A stretch of DNA of 33,875 nt, from positions 1 to 33,875 of the forward strand of contig JACAFB010000038.1 in NCBI GenBank assembly GCA_013388545.1, in the 5' to 3' direction. Under the pieces are notes generated by a model. It saw nothing but the letters and a program-made list of their open reading frames with translations. It did no database searches and had not been told where the DNA came from. Numbering within the stretch: position 1 is the stretch's first letter; every line of letters begins with the position of its first letter. Positions 14,969-23,638 of this stretch are shown one piece after another. The position numbers and the translations under genes are program-made. Source of the stretch: Ignavibacteriaceae bacterium (GTDB lineage Bacteria > Bacteroidota > Ignavibacteria > Ignavibacteriales > Ignavibacteriaceae).

Positions 14969-17194
14969 ATGAAAGCAAATAGAAATTTTATTGTCAGAAT
15001 ATTAATAATATTATTTCTTCTGATTGGTTTTCAGAATGCAAAAGCAGACGGATTCATTGTAATCCGTCCGCCTGCACCAATTCAAACACCTTTCCCGCTT
15101 GAGGTATTGTACCACAGGGTTGATGTTGAAATTAATGGATTAACATCAGTTACAAAAATTGACCAGTCATTTTTTAATCCATCCGACTTCCAGCTTGAGG
15201 GATATTATATTTTCCCGATACCCAAAGGAGCAATCATCAGTGATTTCAGGATGGTGGTTAATGGAGTTGAGGTTAAAGCAGAAATGCTTGAATCGGAAAA
15301 AGCCCGGAATATTTATGAAGAGATTGTAAGACGAATGAAAGACCCGGCATTACTTGAATACAGTGAACGGGATATATTTAAGCTGAGAATCTTTCCTATT
15401 GAGCCGCGTTCCGAAAAAAAGATTTCAATAACATATTTGCAGATGCTTGAAAAGGATAATGATATAACCGAATACGTCTATCCGTTGAACACAGAAAAAT
15501 TTTCTGCAGCACCTTTAAAAGATGTTTCGATTAAAATCAATCTGAAATCTGAGAGCAAGGTAAAAGATATTTATTCTCCCACACACGATATAGATGTTGT
15601 TATTAAATCAGACAAAGAAGCTTTGATATCATATGAAGAATATAATGTTAAACCGGAAATGGATTTTAAGCTTTACTTTTCGGTCAGTGAAAATAGAGTA
15701 GACTTAAACCTGATGAATTATAATGACGGGAATGAAGACGGTTATTTTCTGCTTACTGTTATGCCTTCATTTAACTATGATGAGAAGCAAATTGAAAAGA
15801 AAGATATCACTTTTATAATAGATGTTTCTGGAAGTATGACAGGAGAGAAGCTTGAGCAGGCGAAAAATGCTCTGCTTTATTGTGTCGATAATCTCAATAC
15901 TGATGACAGGTTTGAGATAATTAAATTTTCAACTGAAGCTTTTGAGCTATTTGGAAAGCCAGAGATTAACAGTAAGCAGAATATCGAAAAAGCAAAAAAT
16001 TTCATCTCTAAAATGAAGGCAGCAGGAGGGACAAATATAGATGAAGCATTTGAATTAGCATTCAAAAATAAATCAGACGGAAGCAGGCTTCAACTGGTAA
16101 TTTTTATTACAGACGGAAAGCCAACCATTGGCGAGATAAATGATGAGAAGCTTATTCAAAAAATTCTTTCAAACAATAAAGCAAAGGCGAGAATATTTAC
16201 TTTCGGAATTGGGAATGAGATTAATACCCATTTGCTGGATAAGCTGACAAGCGAAACTAAATCCTGGCGAACATACATATCACCTAAAGAAGATATCGAA
16301 GTTAAGGTCAGTAGTTTTTATGATAAGATTCAATCACCAGTTATCAGCGATTTGAAACTCGAGTTTGAAGGACCTGCGCGGATTTACAATTATTATCCGG
16401 CAGAATTAGGTGATTTGTTCAAAGGCAGCAATCTTCTTGTGTTTGGCAGGTATGATGGAGAAGGTGAAATTAAAATTAAGCTGAGCGGAATGCTTAATGG
16501 TTCGAAGCAAATTTTTATTCATGAATCGAAGCTCGATTCAAAACAAACGCATTATGATTTCATTCCTGCACTTTGGGCGGCGAGACGAATAGGCAGGCTG
16601 CTTGACCTGATAAGGCTGAACGGCGAAAGCAATGAATTAGTTAATGAGATTGTTGATCTTGCAAGGCAGCACGGCATTGTTACGCCTTATACAAGTTACC
16701 TGATAATGGAAGATGAAAACAACAGAACGATATCGGGAAATCTGCCGCAGCAATTTCAGACATTAAGGCGGGAGGGCGATTTTGACAACGAGTCGATAAC
16801 GGAATACAAAAAAGAGTATGATGCAATGAAACTAAAAACAGGAGAAAGCAGTGTGCTGGTAAGCAAAGAGTTCCAGGAATTATCTACGGCAGGAAATCTC
16901 AGTCAGACACAGCAGGGAAAGGATAGAATGTATTACAGTGATGACAGGGGGAACTTAAGAAATCTCGGTCAGCAAGTGCGATTGGTGCAGGGCAGAGCTT
17001 TCTATCAGAATGGAATTTACTGGATAGACAGCAGGCTTCAGGATGGGAAAGTTAAGAATCAAAAGCGGATTCAATTTAATTCAGAAGAGTATTTTGATTT
17101 GCTTAATCAGAACCCCGGAAACGGACAGGTTCTGGCGCTCGGGAAAAATGTTCTGTTCGAATGGAAGAATGTAGTTTATGAGGTTTATGAGTAA
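14969..17194 (+). CDS. Exported VIT and VWA domain protein
   Basis: This 741-residue protein has a signal peptide (MKANRNFIVRILIILFLLIGF, cleaved near KADG). A VIT (inter-alpha-trypsin inhibitor heavy chain) domain spans about residues 30-165, with DQSFFNPSDFQLEGYYIFP and EKARNIYEEIVRRMKDPALL. The VWA domain (about 275-450) has a complete metal site: DVSGS from D285, T355 in GGTNIDEAF and D382 in ITDGKPT. A C-terminal region has ARRIGRLLDLIRLNGESNEL and HGIVTPYTSYLIMED, the usual post-VWA segment of bacterial ITIH-like proteins. Unlike the partner VWA protein, its MIDAS is intact. These proteins are thought to mediate surface or periplasmic protein contacts. No clear terminator follows. Confidence 0.9.
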   Translation: MKANRNFIVRILIILFLLIGFQNAKADGFIVIRPPAPIQTPFPLEVLYHRVDVEINGLTSVTKIDQSFFNPSDFQLEGYYIFPIPKGAIISDFRMVVNGVEVKAEMLESEKARNIYEEIVRRMKDPALLEYSERDIFKLRIFPIEPRSEKKISITYLQMLEKDNDITEYVYPLNTEKFSAAPLKDVSIKINLKSESKVKDIYSPTHDIDVVIKSDKEALISYEEYNVKPEMDFKLYFSVSENRVDLNLMNYNDGNEDGYFLLTVMPSFNYDEKQIEKKDITFIIDVSGSMTGEKLEQAKNALLYCVDNLNTDDRFEIIKFSTEAFELFGKPEINSKQNIEKAKNFISKMKAAGGTNIDEAFELAFKNKSDGSRLQLVIFITDGKPTIGEINDEKLIQKILSNNKAKARIFTFGIGNEINTHLLDKLTSETKSWRTYISPKEDIEVKVSSFYDKIQSPVISDLKLEFEGPARIYNYYPAELGDLFKGSNLLVFGRYDGEGEIKIKLSGMLNGSKQIFIHESKLDSKQTHYDFIPALWAARRIGRLLDLIRLNGESNELVNEIVDLARQHGIVTPYTSYLIMEDENNRTISGNLPQQFQTLRREGDFDNESITEYKKEYDAMKLKTGESSVLVSKEFQELSTAGNLSQTQQGKDRMYYSDDRGNLRNLGQQVRLVQGRAFYQNGIYWIDSRLQDGKVKNQKRIQFNSEEYFDLLNQNPGNGQVLALGKNVLFEWKNVVYEVYE

Positions 17195-17307
17195 GCGAAC
17201 CAAAGATAAGTCTTCGTATCAATAATGGGGACTGTAATTTTATTGAAGTTATAATATTAGCAGGTAGAAGGTAATTAGTTGTTTTGTTTTTTAGGCAATT
17301 GTGTGCA

Positions 17308-17327
17308 GTCACGAAGTGATTCGTGAC
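17308..17327. repeat. Perfect 8-bp inverted repeat (hairpin) in an intergenic region
   Basis: GTCACGAA (17308-17315) and TTCGTGAC (17320-17327) are perfect inverted copies around GTGA. There is no T-tract on either side, so it is a poor terminator. It lies in the 300-base gap 17195-17494, which otherwise holds only AT-rich sequence with an AAGGAGGT stretch near 17390 that has no ORF attached. It may be an interspersed repeat or an operator; no second copy was noticed in this window. Confidence 0.55.
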
Positions 17328-17494
17328 AGCTGGGAAAATTTACATATTGAAAAACAGAGGATTAAGATAGTTGTAAAACATTTTATCAAAGGAGGTATCT
17401 TATTTTTTTGATGTAAATGTTAGGATTTAATTGATAGATGAAGAAATGATCATATCAAACAAATCTTAAAAATCCTTAATTTTGGCTTGAGAAA

Positions 17495-18421
17495 ATGATG
17501 AAGACTTACAAACAAACAGGCTTTATTGCCAGATTATTCACAGCACTTTTTAGTATTTGGTTGTTTGGCTGTATTTCAATTCTGCCGCAGACGAAGATTT
17601 ACAATATTTTGCATAAGGGAGATGAAAGAACATTTAAGGTTGTCATTCCTGAAACATACAATCCACAGAATCCTTCATCGCTCGTAGTGGTTTTTCATGG
17701 GGGCGGAGGAAATATGCATAATGTTGAAGAGATGAGCAGGTTGACTGAAACAGCCACCAAGTTTGGTTTTATTGTTTGCTATCCTAATGGAACAGGAAGA
17801 TTTAAAGAACGGCTGTTAACCTGGAATGCAGGAGAATGCTGCGGTTATGCATTAGAAAATAATGTTGATGATGTTGGTTTTATCAGGAAGATGGTAGCCA
17901 AGCTTACAAGTGAATTCAACATTGATGTAAAAAGAATTTTTGCTACAGGAATGTCGAACGGAGGAATGCTCTGCTTCAGAATTGCGTGCGAGCTTTCAGA
18001 TATTTTTGCTGCAGTCGCTCCGGTTGCCTCATCGATGACAAATTTTAATTGCTCTCCCACAGAGCCCATTTCGATAATAATGTTTAATGGAATGAAGGAC
18101 AAGCACGTTCCATACCACGGTGGGATAGGTGAAAAAGCTTTGGTGAAAGTTGAAAAGAAGGGGGTACCAGAAGTAGTTGATTTCTGGAAAAGTAAAAACA
18201 AATGCCCGGGAGAAGGAACAAGAATTGAAAAGGGTAACGTCATTTCGGAAACGTATAGAAATCCTGAAAACGGTACAGAGGTGGTATTATTCACAATAAA
18301 AGATGGTGGTCATTCATGGCCCGGGGGAACAAAGGGCTGGATTTTTGGCGATGAACCTTCGCAGGAAATATCTGCAAGCGAGATAATGTTGAAGTTTTTT
18401 GAAGACCATCCTAAAAAGTGA
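17495..18421 (+). CDS. Secreted PHB-depolymerase/LpqC-like esterase
   Basis: This 308-residue alpha/beta hydrolase of the Esterase_phb family covers PHB depolymerases and feruloyl or acetyl esterases. The N-terminus is hydrophobic and ends in LFGC (C26), a plausible lipobox, so it may be a lipoprotein. Catalytic features are the oxyanion loop VVFHGGGGN, nucleophile S154 in GMSNGG, D202 in NGMKDKHVPYHGG and H273 in GGHSWPGG. WNAGECCG and the C-terminal cysteine (NKCPG) are typical family positions. Two consecutive ATGs (17495 and 17498) are possible starts. It would hydrolyse an ester outside the cytoplasm; whether the substrate is polyester or a plant-derived ester cannot be told. It stands alone, 75 bases before ftcD. 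Confidence 0.85.
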   Translation: MMKTYKQTGFIARLFTALFSIWLFGCISILPQTKIYNILHKGDERTFKVVIPETYNPQNPSSLVVVFHGGGGNMHNVEEMSRLTETATKFGFIVCYPNGTGRFKERLLTWNAGECCGYALENNVDDVGFIRKMVAKLTSEFNIDVKRIFATGMSNGGMLCFRIACELSDIFAAVAPVASSMTNFNCSPTEPISIIMFNGMKDKHVPYHGGIGEKALVKVEKKGVPEVVDFWKSKNKCPGEGTRIEKGNVISETYRNPENGTEVVLFTIKDGGHSWPGGTKGWIFGDEPSQEISASEIMLKFFEDHPKK

Positions 18422-18496
18422 ATTAAATGTTTTTTCCTGTCAAAATTTTTGAGAAATATTTTTTGGAAATAAATCTATAAAGTAAATGAGGAATCT

Positions 18497-20329
18497 ATGA
18501 CAGACAGATTAGTTGAATGCGTTCCTAATTTTTCGGAGGGGCAGAGACCAGAAATAATTAAGCTGATAACAGACGAAATAGAAAAAGTTGAGGGAGTTAA
18601 GCTGCTTGATGTTGATCCTGGATATGATATGAACAGAACAGTTGTAACATTTATCGGTACCCCTGAAGGTGTAAAAGAGGCTGCATTCAATTCGATAAAG
18701 AAAGCTGCAGAGCTGATTGATATGAGTAAACATAAAGGCACACATCCAAGAATGGGTGCAACAGATGTTTGTCCTTTTGTCCCTGTTAGCGGAATAACCA
18801 CAGAAGAATGTATCGAACTATCGAAAGCAGTTGCAGAGAGAGTTGGAGAGGAATTAAATATACCTGTTTACCTGTATGAAAAGTCTGCGACAAAACCTGA
18901 AAGAGAAAATCTTGCAAAGATAAGGCAGGGCGAATACGAAGCACTTGAAGAAAAACTTAAGAAACCGGATTGGAAACCTGATTTCGGTCCCACAAAGTTT
19001 AATCCGAAAGCAGGTGCTACAGTAATCGGAGTACGCGAATTTTTAATTGCATACAACATCAACTTAAACACACGCGAAGAAAAATATGCAACTGATATAG
19101 CATTTGAATTAAGGGAGAAGGGGAGAAGTGCGCGGGAAGGCGGTAATGGTCCTTTTTATTTTAAGAGCGAAAAAATCCTCAAGTATGAAAAAAATAATTA
19201 TCCCTGCGGCAATTGTGATTTTACAGGGAAGACTATAAATGAAACTATAAAGCACTGCAAAGAAGAACATAAATACGATTTGGCTGAGCTTTTGGATTTA
19301 AATGGAATTGATCCTGAGAAACCCGAAGGACAATCCGTGAAAATTCCCGGTAAATTCAGACATTGCAAAGCAATAGGATGGATGGTTCCAAAGTATGATC
19401 GTGCACAGATATCCATCAACCTTACAAATTATAAAGTAACATCGATGCATGATGTTTTTGATGAGACAGAAAAGCTTGCATCTGAAAGAGGATTAAGAGT
19501 AACCGGCAGCGAAATAGTTGGTATGGTTCCATATCCGGCATTGCTTGAAACAGGGAAATATTATTTACGCAAGCAGCATCGTTCAACCGGAATACCGATA
19601 AAAGATATATTGAATACCGCTGTCCAATCGCTTGGTTTAAATGATGTTTCCGAGTTTAAAATTGAGGAGCGGGTGCTCGGTTTACCAAAAAGTATTGAAA
19701 CAGCTTTGGTTGAAATGAAGCTTACAGACTTTGTTGATGAAGTATCGAGAGAAACTCCGGCACCGGGTGGAGGATCTATTGCAGCTTTATCAGGTGCTCT
19801 TGGAGCTGCGTTATCTTCAATGGTGAGTAATCTTACAGCAAACAAACGGGGAAGCGATCCTGAAAAAGATTTAATTCTGAATGATGCAGCAGAAAAATGC
19901 CAGGAGATAAAAAATCTTTTGGTGAAAGCAGTTGATGATGATACAAATGCGTTCAATGATTTTATGGCAGCAAAGCGACTTCCGAATAAAACTCCTGATG
20001 AAAAGAAGCAAAGAGAAACAGCAATGCAGGAAGGATTGAAAAAAGCTGTGAATGTTCCTTTGAAAACTGCTCAACTAAGTTTTGAGGCAATCGGTATTGC
20101 CGGCATAGTTGCGAAGCACGGAAATCCAAATTCTATAACAGATGTCGGTGTGGGTGCACAAAGCGCATACACCGGAGTGCTTGGCGGGATTTATAATGTG
20201 CTAATAAATCTTAAAGACATAAAAGATGAAAAATTCGTTGAAGAAACCAGATCAAAATGCTCTGACCTAAAGCGCCGGGCAATTGAAAAGCTGAATGAAG
20301 TGCTGAACTATGTTGAGTCGAAACTCTGA
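18497..20329 (+). CDS. ftcD: Bifunctional formiminotransferase-cyclodeaminase with zinc-finger-like insert
   Basis: This 610-residue fusion performs the last steps of histidine breakdown. The formiminotransferase moves the formimino group from N-formiminoglutamate to tetrahydrofolate, and the cyclodeaminase then releases ammonia to give 5,10-methenyl-tetrahydrofolate. The N-terminal domain starts with LVECVPNFSEGQRPE and has H83 in KGTHPRMGATD, the position of the known catalytic His. The cyclodeaminase covers about residues 407-610, with TPAPGGGSIAALSGALGAA. Odd feature: about 70 extra residues (215-282) sit between REKGR and PGKFRHCKAIGW, containing C237, C240, H253 and H258 in a C-x2-C-x12-H-x4-H pattern. 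The human fusion is about 541 residues without this insert. GAGGAA precedes the ATG. No other hut gene is nearby. Confidence 0.93.
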   Translation: MTDRLVECVPNFSEGQRPEIIKLITDEIEKVEGVKLLDVDPGYDMNRTVVTFIGTPEGVKEAAFNSIKKAAELIDMSKHKGTHPRMGATDVCPFVPVSGITTEECIELSKAVAERVGEELNIPVYLYEKSATKPERENLAKIRQGEYEALEEKLKKPDWKPDFGPTKFNPKAGATVIGVREFLIAYNINLNTREEKYATDIAFELREKGRSAREGGNGPFYFKSEKILKYEKNNYPCGNCDFTGKTINETIKHCKEEHKYDLAELLDLNGIDPEKPEGQSVKIPGKFRHCKAIGWMVPKYDRAQISINLTNYKVTSMHDVFDETEKLASERGLRVTGSEIVGMVPYPALLETGKYYLRKQHRSTGIPIKDILNTAVQSLGLNDVSEFKIEERVLGLPKSIETALVEMKLTDFVDEVSRETPAPGGGSIAALSGALGAALSSMVSNLTANKRGSDPEKDLILNDAAEKCQEIKNLLVKAVDDDTNAFNDFMAAKRLPNKTPDEKKQRETAMQEGLKKAVNVPLKTAQLSFEAIGIAGIVAKHGNPNSITDVGVGAQSAYTGVLGGIYNVLINLKDIKDEKFVEETRSKCSDLKRRAIEKLNEVLNYVESKL

Positions 20330-20379
20330 TAATGAATAATTACAACTTAAAAAATATTTACTAACAGGACCTTTAAATC

Positions 20380-21849
20380 CTATTTTAAGAGAGTCATTTT
20401 TTTTGTCTGAACAAACGAACCGGCTTTAAGTTGGTAGAAATAGATTCTGGATGCCAGGTTTTTGCTGCCGGCAGACAGGTCTCTGGTAACGGATGAAGCA
20501 TTGAATTCAACTTTATATTCTCCTGCAGGTTTATATTCATCAAAAAGGGTTGCAATTTCGTTTCCGAGGATATCGTATATTTTTAATGATTGCCGGCCTG
20601 CAACCGGAGATTGCCAGCTGATAGTTGTATTAGGATTAAAGGGATTCGGATAATTCTGATTTAGATTGAAGTCGAAGGATAAATATTCTTCTTCGGTTGA
20701 AGAAAAAATGGAATCATTACTCGTGTAATAAATATCAGAATTTCCGGACGTTAAATCATACCAAACGCAGTGCAAAGTTTCTTGTTCGTCAACATAAATT
20801 GCCGGCTTCTTAGGCATTCGATGCATTGCAATCAAACCATTATAAGTCCAATCTGAAGTCGACTTTTCAGCCGAACCTATTCCGCTGATTAATGGATTGA
20901 GATTCAAATCATAGGTTACTTCCTCCCAGGCAATAACCACTTTTCCGCCTTTGGCAATAGCAATGTCTGCATTGAGATGGTCAATCATTATTGAGGGATT
21001 GTTCTCGGGTGGAATTCTTGTGATAGGATCCCAGACTGTTGAAGTTATTTTGAAATATAGAAAGTAATTGCAAGGGCAAACGAGCTGTAAGTGATTACAT
21101 ATGATATGAACATTCAGAAAATCATCATTGACCACTTTGAGATTTAAATCGAAACCCATAAACGGTGAAGCTGAAATCTCATAAGGGCCATTCCAAACAC
21201 CCGTTCCTTTTGTCATATACTCTATAGTAAAATTGCTTCTTTTAAGCCAGTAACAAGCCATAACTGCATCCGGGTTGAGAACAAGCTGCGGAGTGATAAA
21301 GGAATCATTGGATGTATTATAAATGAGTGCTTTTATTTTCCAGGTTGAGGGCGTTTCTCTTTCGGAATAGTAAACATCAGTTTGTGAATTTCTTCTGACT
21401 TCCCATACTGCAGTAGGTTCCTCTGTGTTTACAGTAAAAACATCTGCTGAGATGATCTGGCTTAAAGGATGAGCTGAAACGGTGGAGGTATCAGTTAATA
21501 ACCCGCTTAATACCTGACCATATCTTAAAATTTCCTGATTAGTATCCATATACTTCCACAATAAATGAATAGTATTGAACTGATCAGAAAAAACTGAAAG
21601 CAGATGAGCATTACCCCGATCAGCAATTGTATGCAATTCACTCCATAATCCTGATTGAAGGTATTTGAAAAAGATAACTCTGTTACTTCCGGAAAAATCA
21701 TTCCAGAAAACATAAAGCTGATCATTTGAACCACATACGAAAGGATTATCTGAGATAGTTGAATTGCTGCTAAGGTTTAGCTGTCCCTGAGTGCTGTTGG
21801 TTAACAGCGCAATGAAAAGTAAAAACCGGATTAAAATTGCTTTTCTCAC
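20380..21849 (-). CDS. T9SS-secreted protein with C-terminal sorting domain
   Basis: This 489-residue protein has a signal peptide (MRKAILIRFLLFIALLTNSTQG). The body, about residues 25-390, reads as repeated beta strands with Trp-rich segments such as LYVFWNDFSGSNRVIFF, HLLWKYMDTNQEIL, AVWEVRRNSQTDVYYSE and CVWYDLTSGNSDIYY, which suggests a beta propeller of the sialidase/BNR-like kind. The last 90 residues form a type A T9SS sorting domain (LNQNYPNPFNPNTTISW, LKIYDILGNEI, YFYQLKAG, KKMTLLK). This predicts export through the outer membrane and surface attachment or release. The sorting domain carries an inserted stretch TRDLSAGSKN. It converges with ftcD 50 bases away. Enzymatic activity is not evident. 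Confidence 0.85.
   Translation of the reverse strand: MRKAILIRFLLFIALLTNSTQGQLNLSSNSTISDNPFVCGSNDQLYVFWNDFSGSNRVIFFKYLQSGLWSELHTIADRGNAHLLSVFSDQFNTIHLLWKYMDTNQEILRYGQVLSGLLTDTSTVSAHPLSQIISADVFTVNTEEPTAVWEVRRNSQTDVYYSERETPSTWKIKALIYNTSNDSFITPQLVLNPDAVMACYWLKRSNFTIEYMTKGTGVWNGPYEISASPFMGFDLNLKVVNDDFLNVHIICNHLQLVCPCNYFLYFKITSTVWDPITRIPPENNPSIMIDHLNADIAIAKGGKVVIAWEEVTYDLNLNPLISGIGSAEKSTSDWTYNGLIAMHRMPKKPAIYVDEQETLHCVWYDLTSGNSDIYYTSNDSIFSSTEEEYLSFDFNLNQNYPNPFNPNTTISWQSPVAGRQSLKIYDILGNEIATLFDEYKPAGEYKVEFNASSVTRDLSAGSKNLASRIYFYQLKAGSFVQTKKMTLLK
20465..20474. repeat. CTGCCGGCAG palindrome inside the T9SS sorting domain
   Basis: A perfect 10-bp palindrome lies in the coding sequence of the sorting domain, within the codons for the odd LSAGSKN insertion (complement strand). 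Short GC-rich palindromes of the CTGCCGGCAG type have been noticed as dispersed repeats in Bacteroidota-related genomes, but I cannot confirm copies elsewhere. A second GCCGGC occurs at 20592-20597 in the same domain. Confidence 0.4.
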
Positions 21850-21998
21850 ATCTGGCTCCGGGTAATATTAAAGACTAAAGAAATTACATCTTTGATTTAT
21901 TATAGCGACAATAATTTTATAAAACTTATTCCTTTTAAGAGTTAAAGAAAAAATAACTCTTGCAAAAGTCATTTTCAGTTATTTAGAAAATTTAATTT

Positions 21999-22751
21999 CT
22001 ATTTTATTTCAAAATTGAAGTAAGTTTCAGGGAATGGTTCATTCTTCAAAGTATAATGCCACCATTCGAGTTCATAATTTCTGAAACCGTATTTTTCCAT
22101 TAATGTTTTCAACAAAAGCCTGTTAGCTCTCTGCTGGACTGAAATATCGTGATTATCAGTTTTTGAAATCGGGTGAAAGCAATCGAAGCCTGAGCCCATA
22201 TCAATGCTATTATCTAAAAATCTTTTTTCGGTTGATTCAAAACATTCACACTGATTGTTAAAATCAAAATCAGGTTGAGGAGGAAGAGGAATCGGAACAA
22301 TTGTTAAATCAACTGTGCTTCCTCTGCTGTGACTTGATTTTTCGGCAATATAACCATCAATAAACAAATTGGCTTTTAATACAGTCGGGTAAAACTCTTT
22401 TCTGGTCAGAGTGTCGGAAAGGTTCTTAGCCCAATTAACAAAGTCGTCAACGGCTCTTTGAGGTCTATAGCCGTCATAAATTTTAAGGGAAAGAGAAAAT
22501 TTTCGAAGCTCCTGCTGAACCTTAGCCAGTGAGTCTGCAGCTGCCTTTGTCAGATAGCATTTTGGAGCAAGGTATCCTTCAACCGGTCTTCCCAAAAAGT
22601 TGTGATCAGAGAAGTATCTTATGTCGAGGACAATATCAGGAATTACATTTTGAATATCAACAAAATCGCTGTCAGGAAAATTTTGAGCAGCAGCACGATA
22701 ACAAGCCAACAGAGGCAATATTAAAATCAACAGTAAAAGTTTTTTTTTCAT
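21999..22751 (-). CDS. VanX/DdpX-like D-alanyl-D-alanine dipeptidase lipoprotein (M15D)
   Basis: This 250-residue protein has a short signal peptide with a LLAC lipobox (C17). Family motifs of zinc dipeptidases are present: LDIRYFSDHNFLGRPVEGY near residue 41, the YDGYRPQRAVDDFV substrate-arginine segment, SSHSRGSTVDL (the SxHxxGxxxD zinc ligands) and ELEWWHY (the general base and third zinc ligand). It would cleave D-Ala-D-Ala or related D,D-dipeptides in the periplasm, supporting wall-peptide turnover or nutrient use. No vanHA or VanRS genes are near, so glycopeptide resistance is not indicated. It is divergent from the TIGR02757 gene, with a 110-base AT-rich gap that shows no clear promoter. 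Upstream of its neighbour at 21850-21998 nothing else is recognised. Confidence 0.88.
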   Translation of the reverse strand: MKKKLLLLILILPLLACYRAAAQNFPDSDFVDIQNVIPDIVLDIRYFSDHNFLGRPVEGYLAPKCYLTKAAADSLAKVQQELRKFSLSLKIYDGYRPQRAVDDFVNWAKNLSDTLTRKEFYPTVLKANLFIDGYIAEKSSHSRGSTVDLTIVPIPLPPQPDFDFNNQCECFESTEKRFLDNSIDMGSGFDCFHPISKTDNHDISVQQRANRLLLKTLMEKYGFRNYELEWWHYTLKNEPFPETYFNFEIK

Positions 22752-22861
22752 TAGTTGTTATCTTTTTAATTCTAAACTGAAAATATCTTTACTCAAACGT
22801 AACTCATTGGGGAAATAAAATCAAATTTCTATAACTTTTGCTAAGTAATTCTTTTGTTGAT

Positions 22862-23638
22862 ATGAATCTTAAATCGAAACTCGAATACCATTACAAAGCA
22901 TTTGACCGAACAAAAATCTCCCCCGATCCTCTGCAATTTCTCCATCTTTACTCAAATGAAAAAGATATAGAGCTAATTGGTCTGATAGTTTCAGTTTTTT
23001 CTTATGGAAACGTCACACAGATTATAAGCACACTTAAAAAAGTAGTCAGCATAATCGGAGATAAGCCGAATGAATACATCGGAAATTTTAGCTCAGATAA
23101 GGAAGGAAGAAAATTGGTTGGCCTGAAACACAGATTTTACACGGACGATGATATAGTTGATCTCTTTCAATTGCTTTCATTCGCAATTCATAAATATGGC
23201 AGAGTTAAGAATATTTTCTTATCAGGTTATTCTGAAAAGCATAATAATATTAAGGAAGGATTGAGCAATTTTTCTGAAATACTTTTACATCTTCACCCTG
23301 AGATAGCTAAAAAGCCATCAAGGGGAATAAAATTCATGTTTCCTGATCCGCGCAAAGGAAGTGCCTGTAAAAGAATGAATCTTTTTTTAAGATGGATGGT
23401 GAGAAAAGATGAACTGGATTTTGGATTGTGGCCGGAAATACCCGCAAGAAAGCTGATCATTCCGGTGGATACTCATATTGCACGAATCTGTAAGTCCTTA
23501 AAGCTAACCCGCCTTTCAATAGTAAGCTGGAAAATGGCTGAGGAAATAACCGAAAATCTTAAAGCGTATGATCAGGATGATCCGGTTAAATATGATTTTG
23601 CATTATGCCATATTGGAATGAGGAAGTTAAGATTTTAA
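22862..23638 (+). CDS. TIGR02757 (DUF2400) family protein
   Basis: This 258-residue protein belongs to a family of unknown function common in Bacteroidota. The start at ATG 22862 is preferred over an upstream TTG at 22838. Family features are DPLQFLHLY near the N-terminus, ELIGLIVSVFSYGNVTQI, a PSRGIKFMFPDPRKGSACKR region and RKLIIPVDTHIARICKSLKL with D203. The last segment resembles the catalytic-Asp region of HhH-GPD DNA glycosylases of the endonuclease III type (VDTHV-x-R), and VKYDFALCHIGM then matches the following helix. The [4Fe-4S] cysteines of endonuclease III are absent. A DNA repair role is an inference from this motif alone. The gene may end in a frameshifted tail (see 23605-23721). 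Confidence 0.8.
   Translation: MNLKSKLEYHYKAFDRTKISPDPLQFLHLYSNEKDIELIGLIVSVFSYGNVTQIISTLKKVVSIIGDKPNEYIGNFSSDKEGRKLVGLKHRFYTDDDIVDLFQLLSFAIHKYGRVKNIFLSGYSEKHNNIKEGLSNFSEILLHLHPEIAKKPSRGIKFMFPDPRKGSACKRMNLFLRWMVRKDELDFGLWPEIPARKLIIPVDTHIARICKSLKLTRLSIVSWKMAEEITENLKAYDQDDPVKYDFALCHIGMRKLRF

Noticed and set aside
17477-17484. TAATTTTG box before the esterase gene as a Bacteroidota promoter
   Set aside because: No TTG lies at the required 19-20 base distance, and transcription would begin only a few bases before the ATG.
17845-18294. Long open frame on the minus strand (about 149 codons) inside the esterase gene
   Set aside because: The plus-strand frame carries a full alpha/beta hydrolase with its catalytic triad; the antisense frame has no recognisable domain and no ribosome site.
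19561-19956. Minus-strand frame of about 131 codons opposite ftcD
   Set aside because: It lies entirely inside the conserved FtcD coding region, where codon constraints alone can open the antisense frame.
20346-20389. CTTAAAA/TTTTAAG inverted repeat between ftcD and the T9SS gene as a bidirectional terminator
   Set aside because: The stem is AT-only with a large interior and overlaps the stop codon of the minus-strand gene; too weak to call.
21999-22751. VanX-like dipeptidase as a vancomycin resistance gene
   Set aside because: No VanH, VanA-type ligase or regulatory pair nearby; stand-alone relatives act in wall-peptide turnover.
22529-22780. Plus-strand frame opposite the VanX-like gene
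   Set aside because: The minus-strand gene has the complete VanX motifs and signal peptide; the opposing frame is only a shadow.
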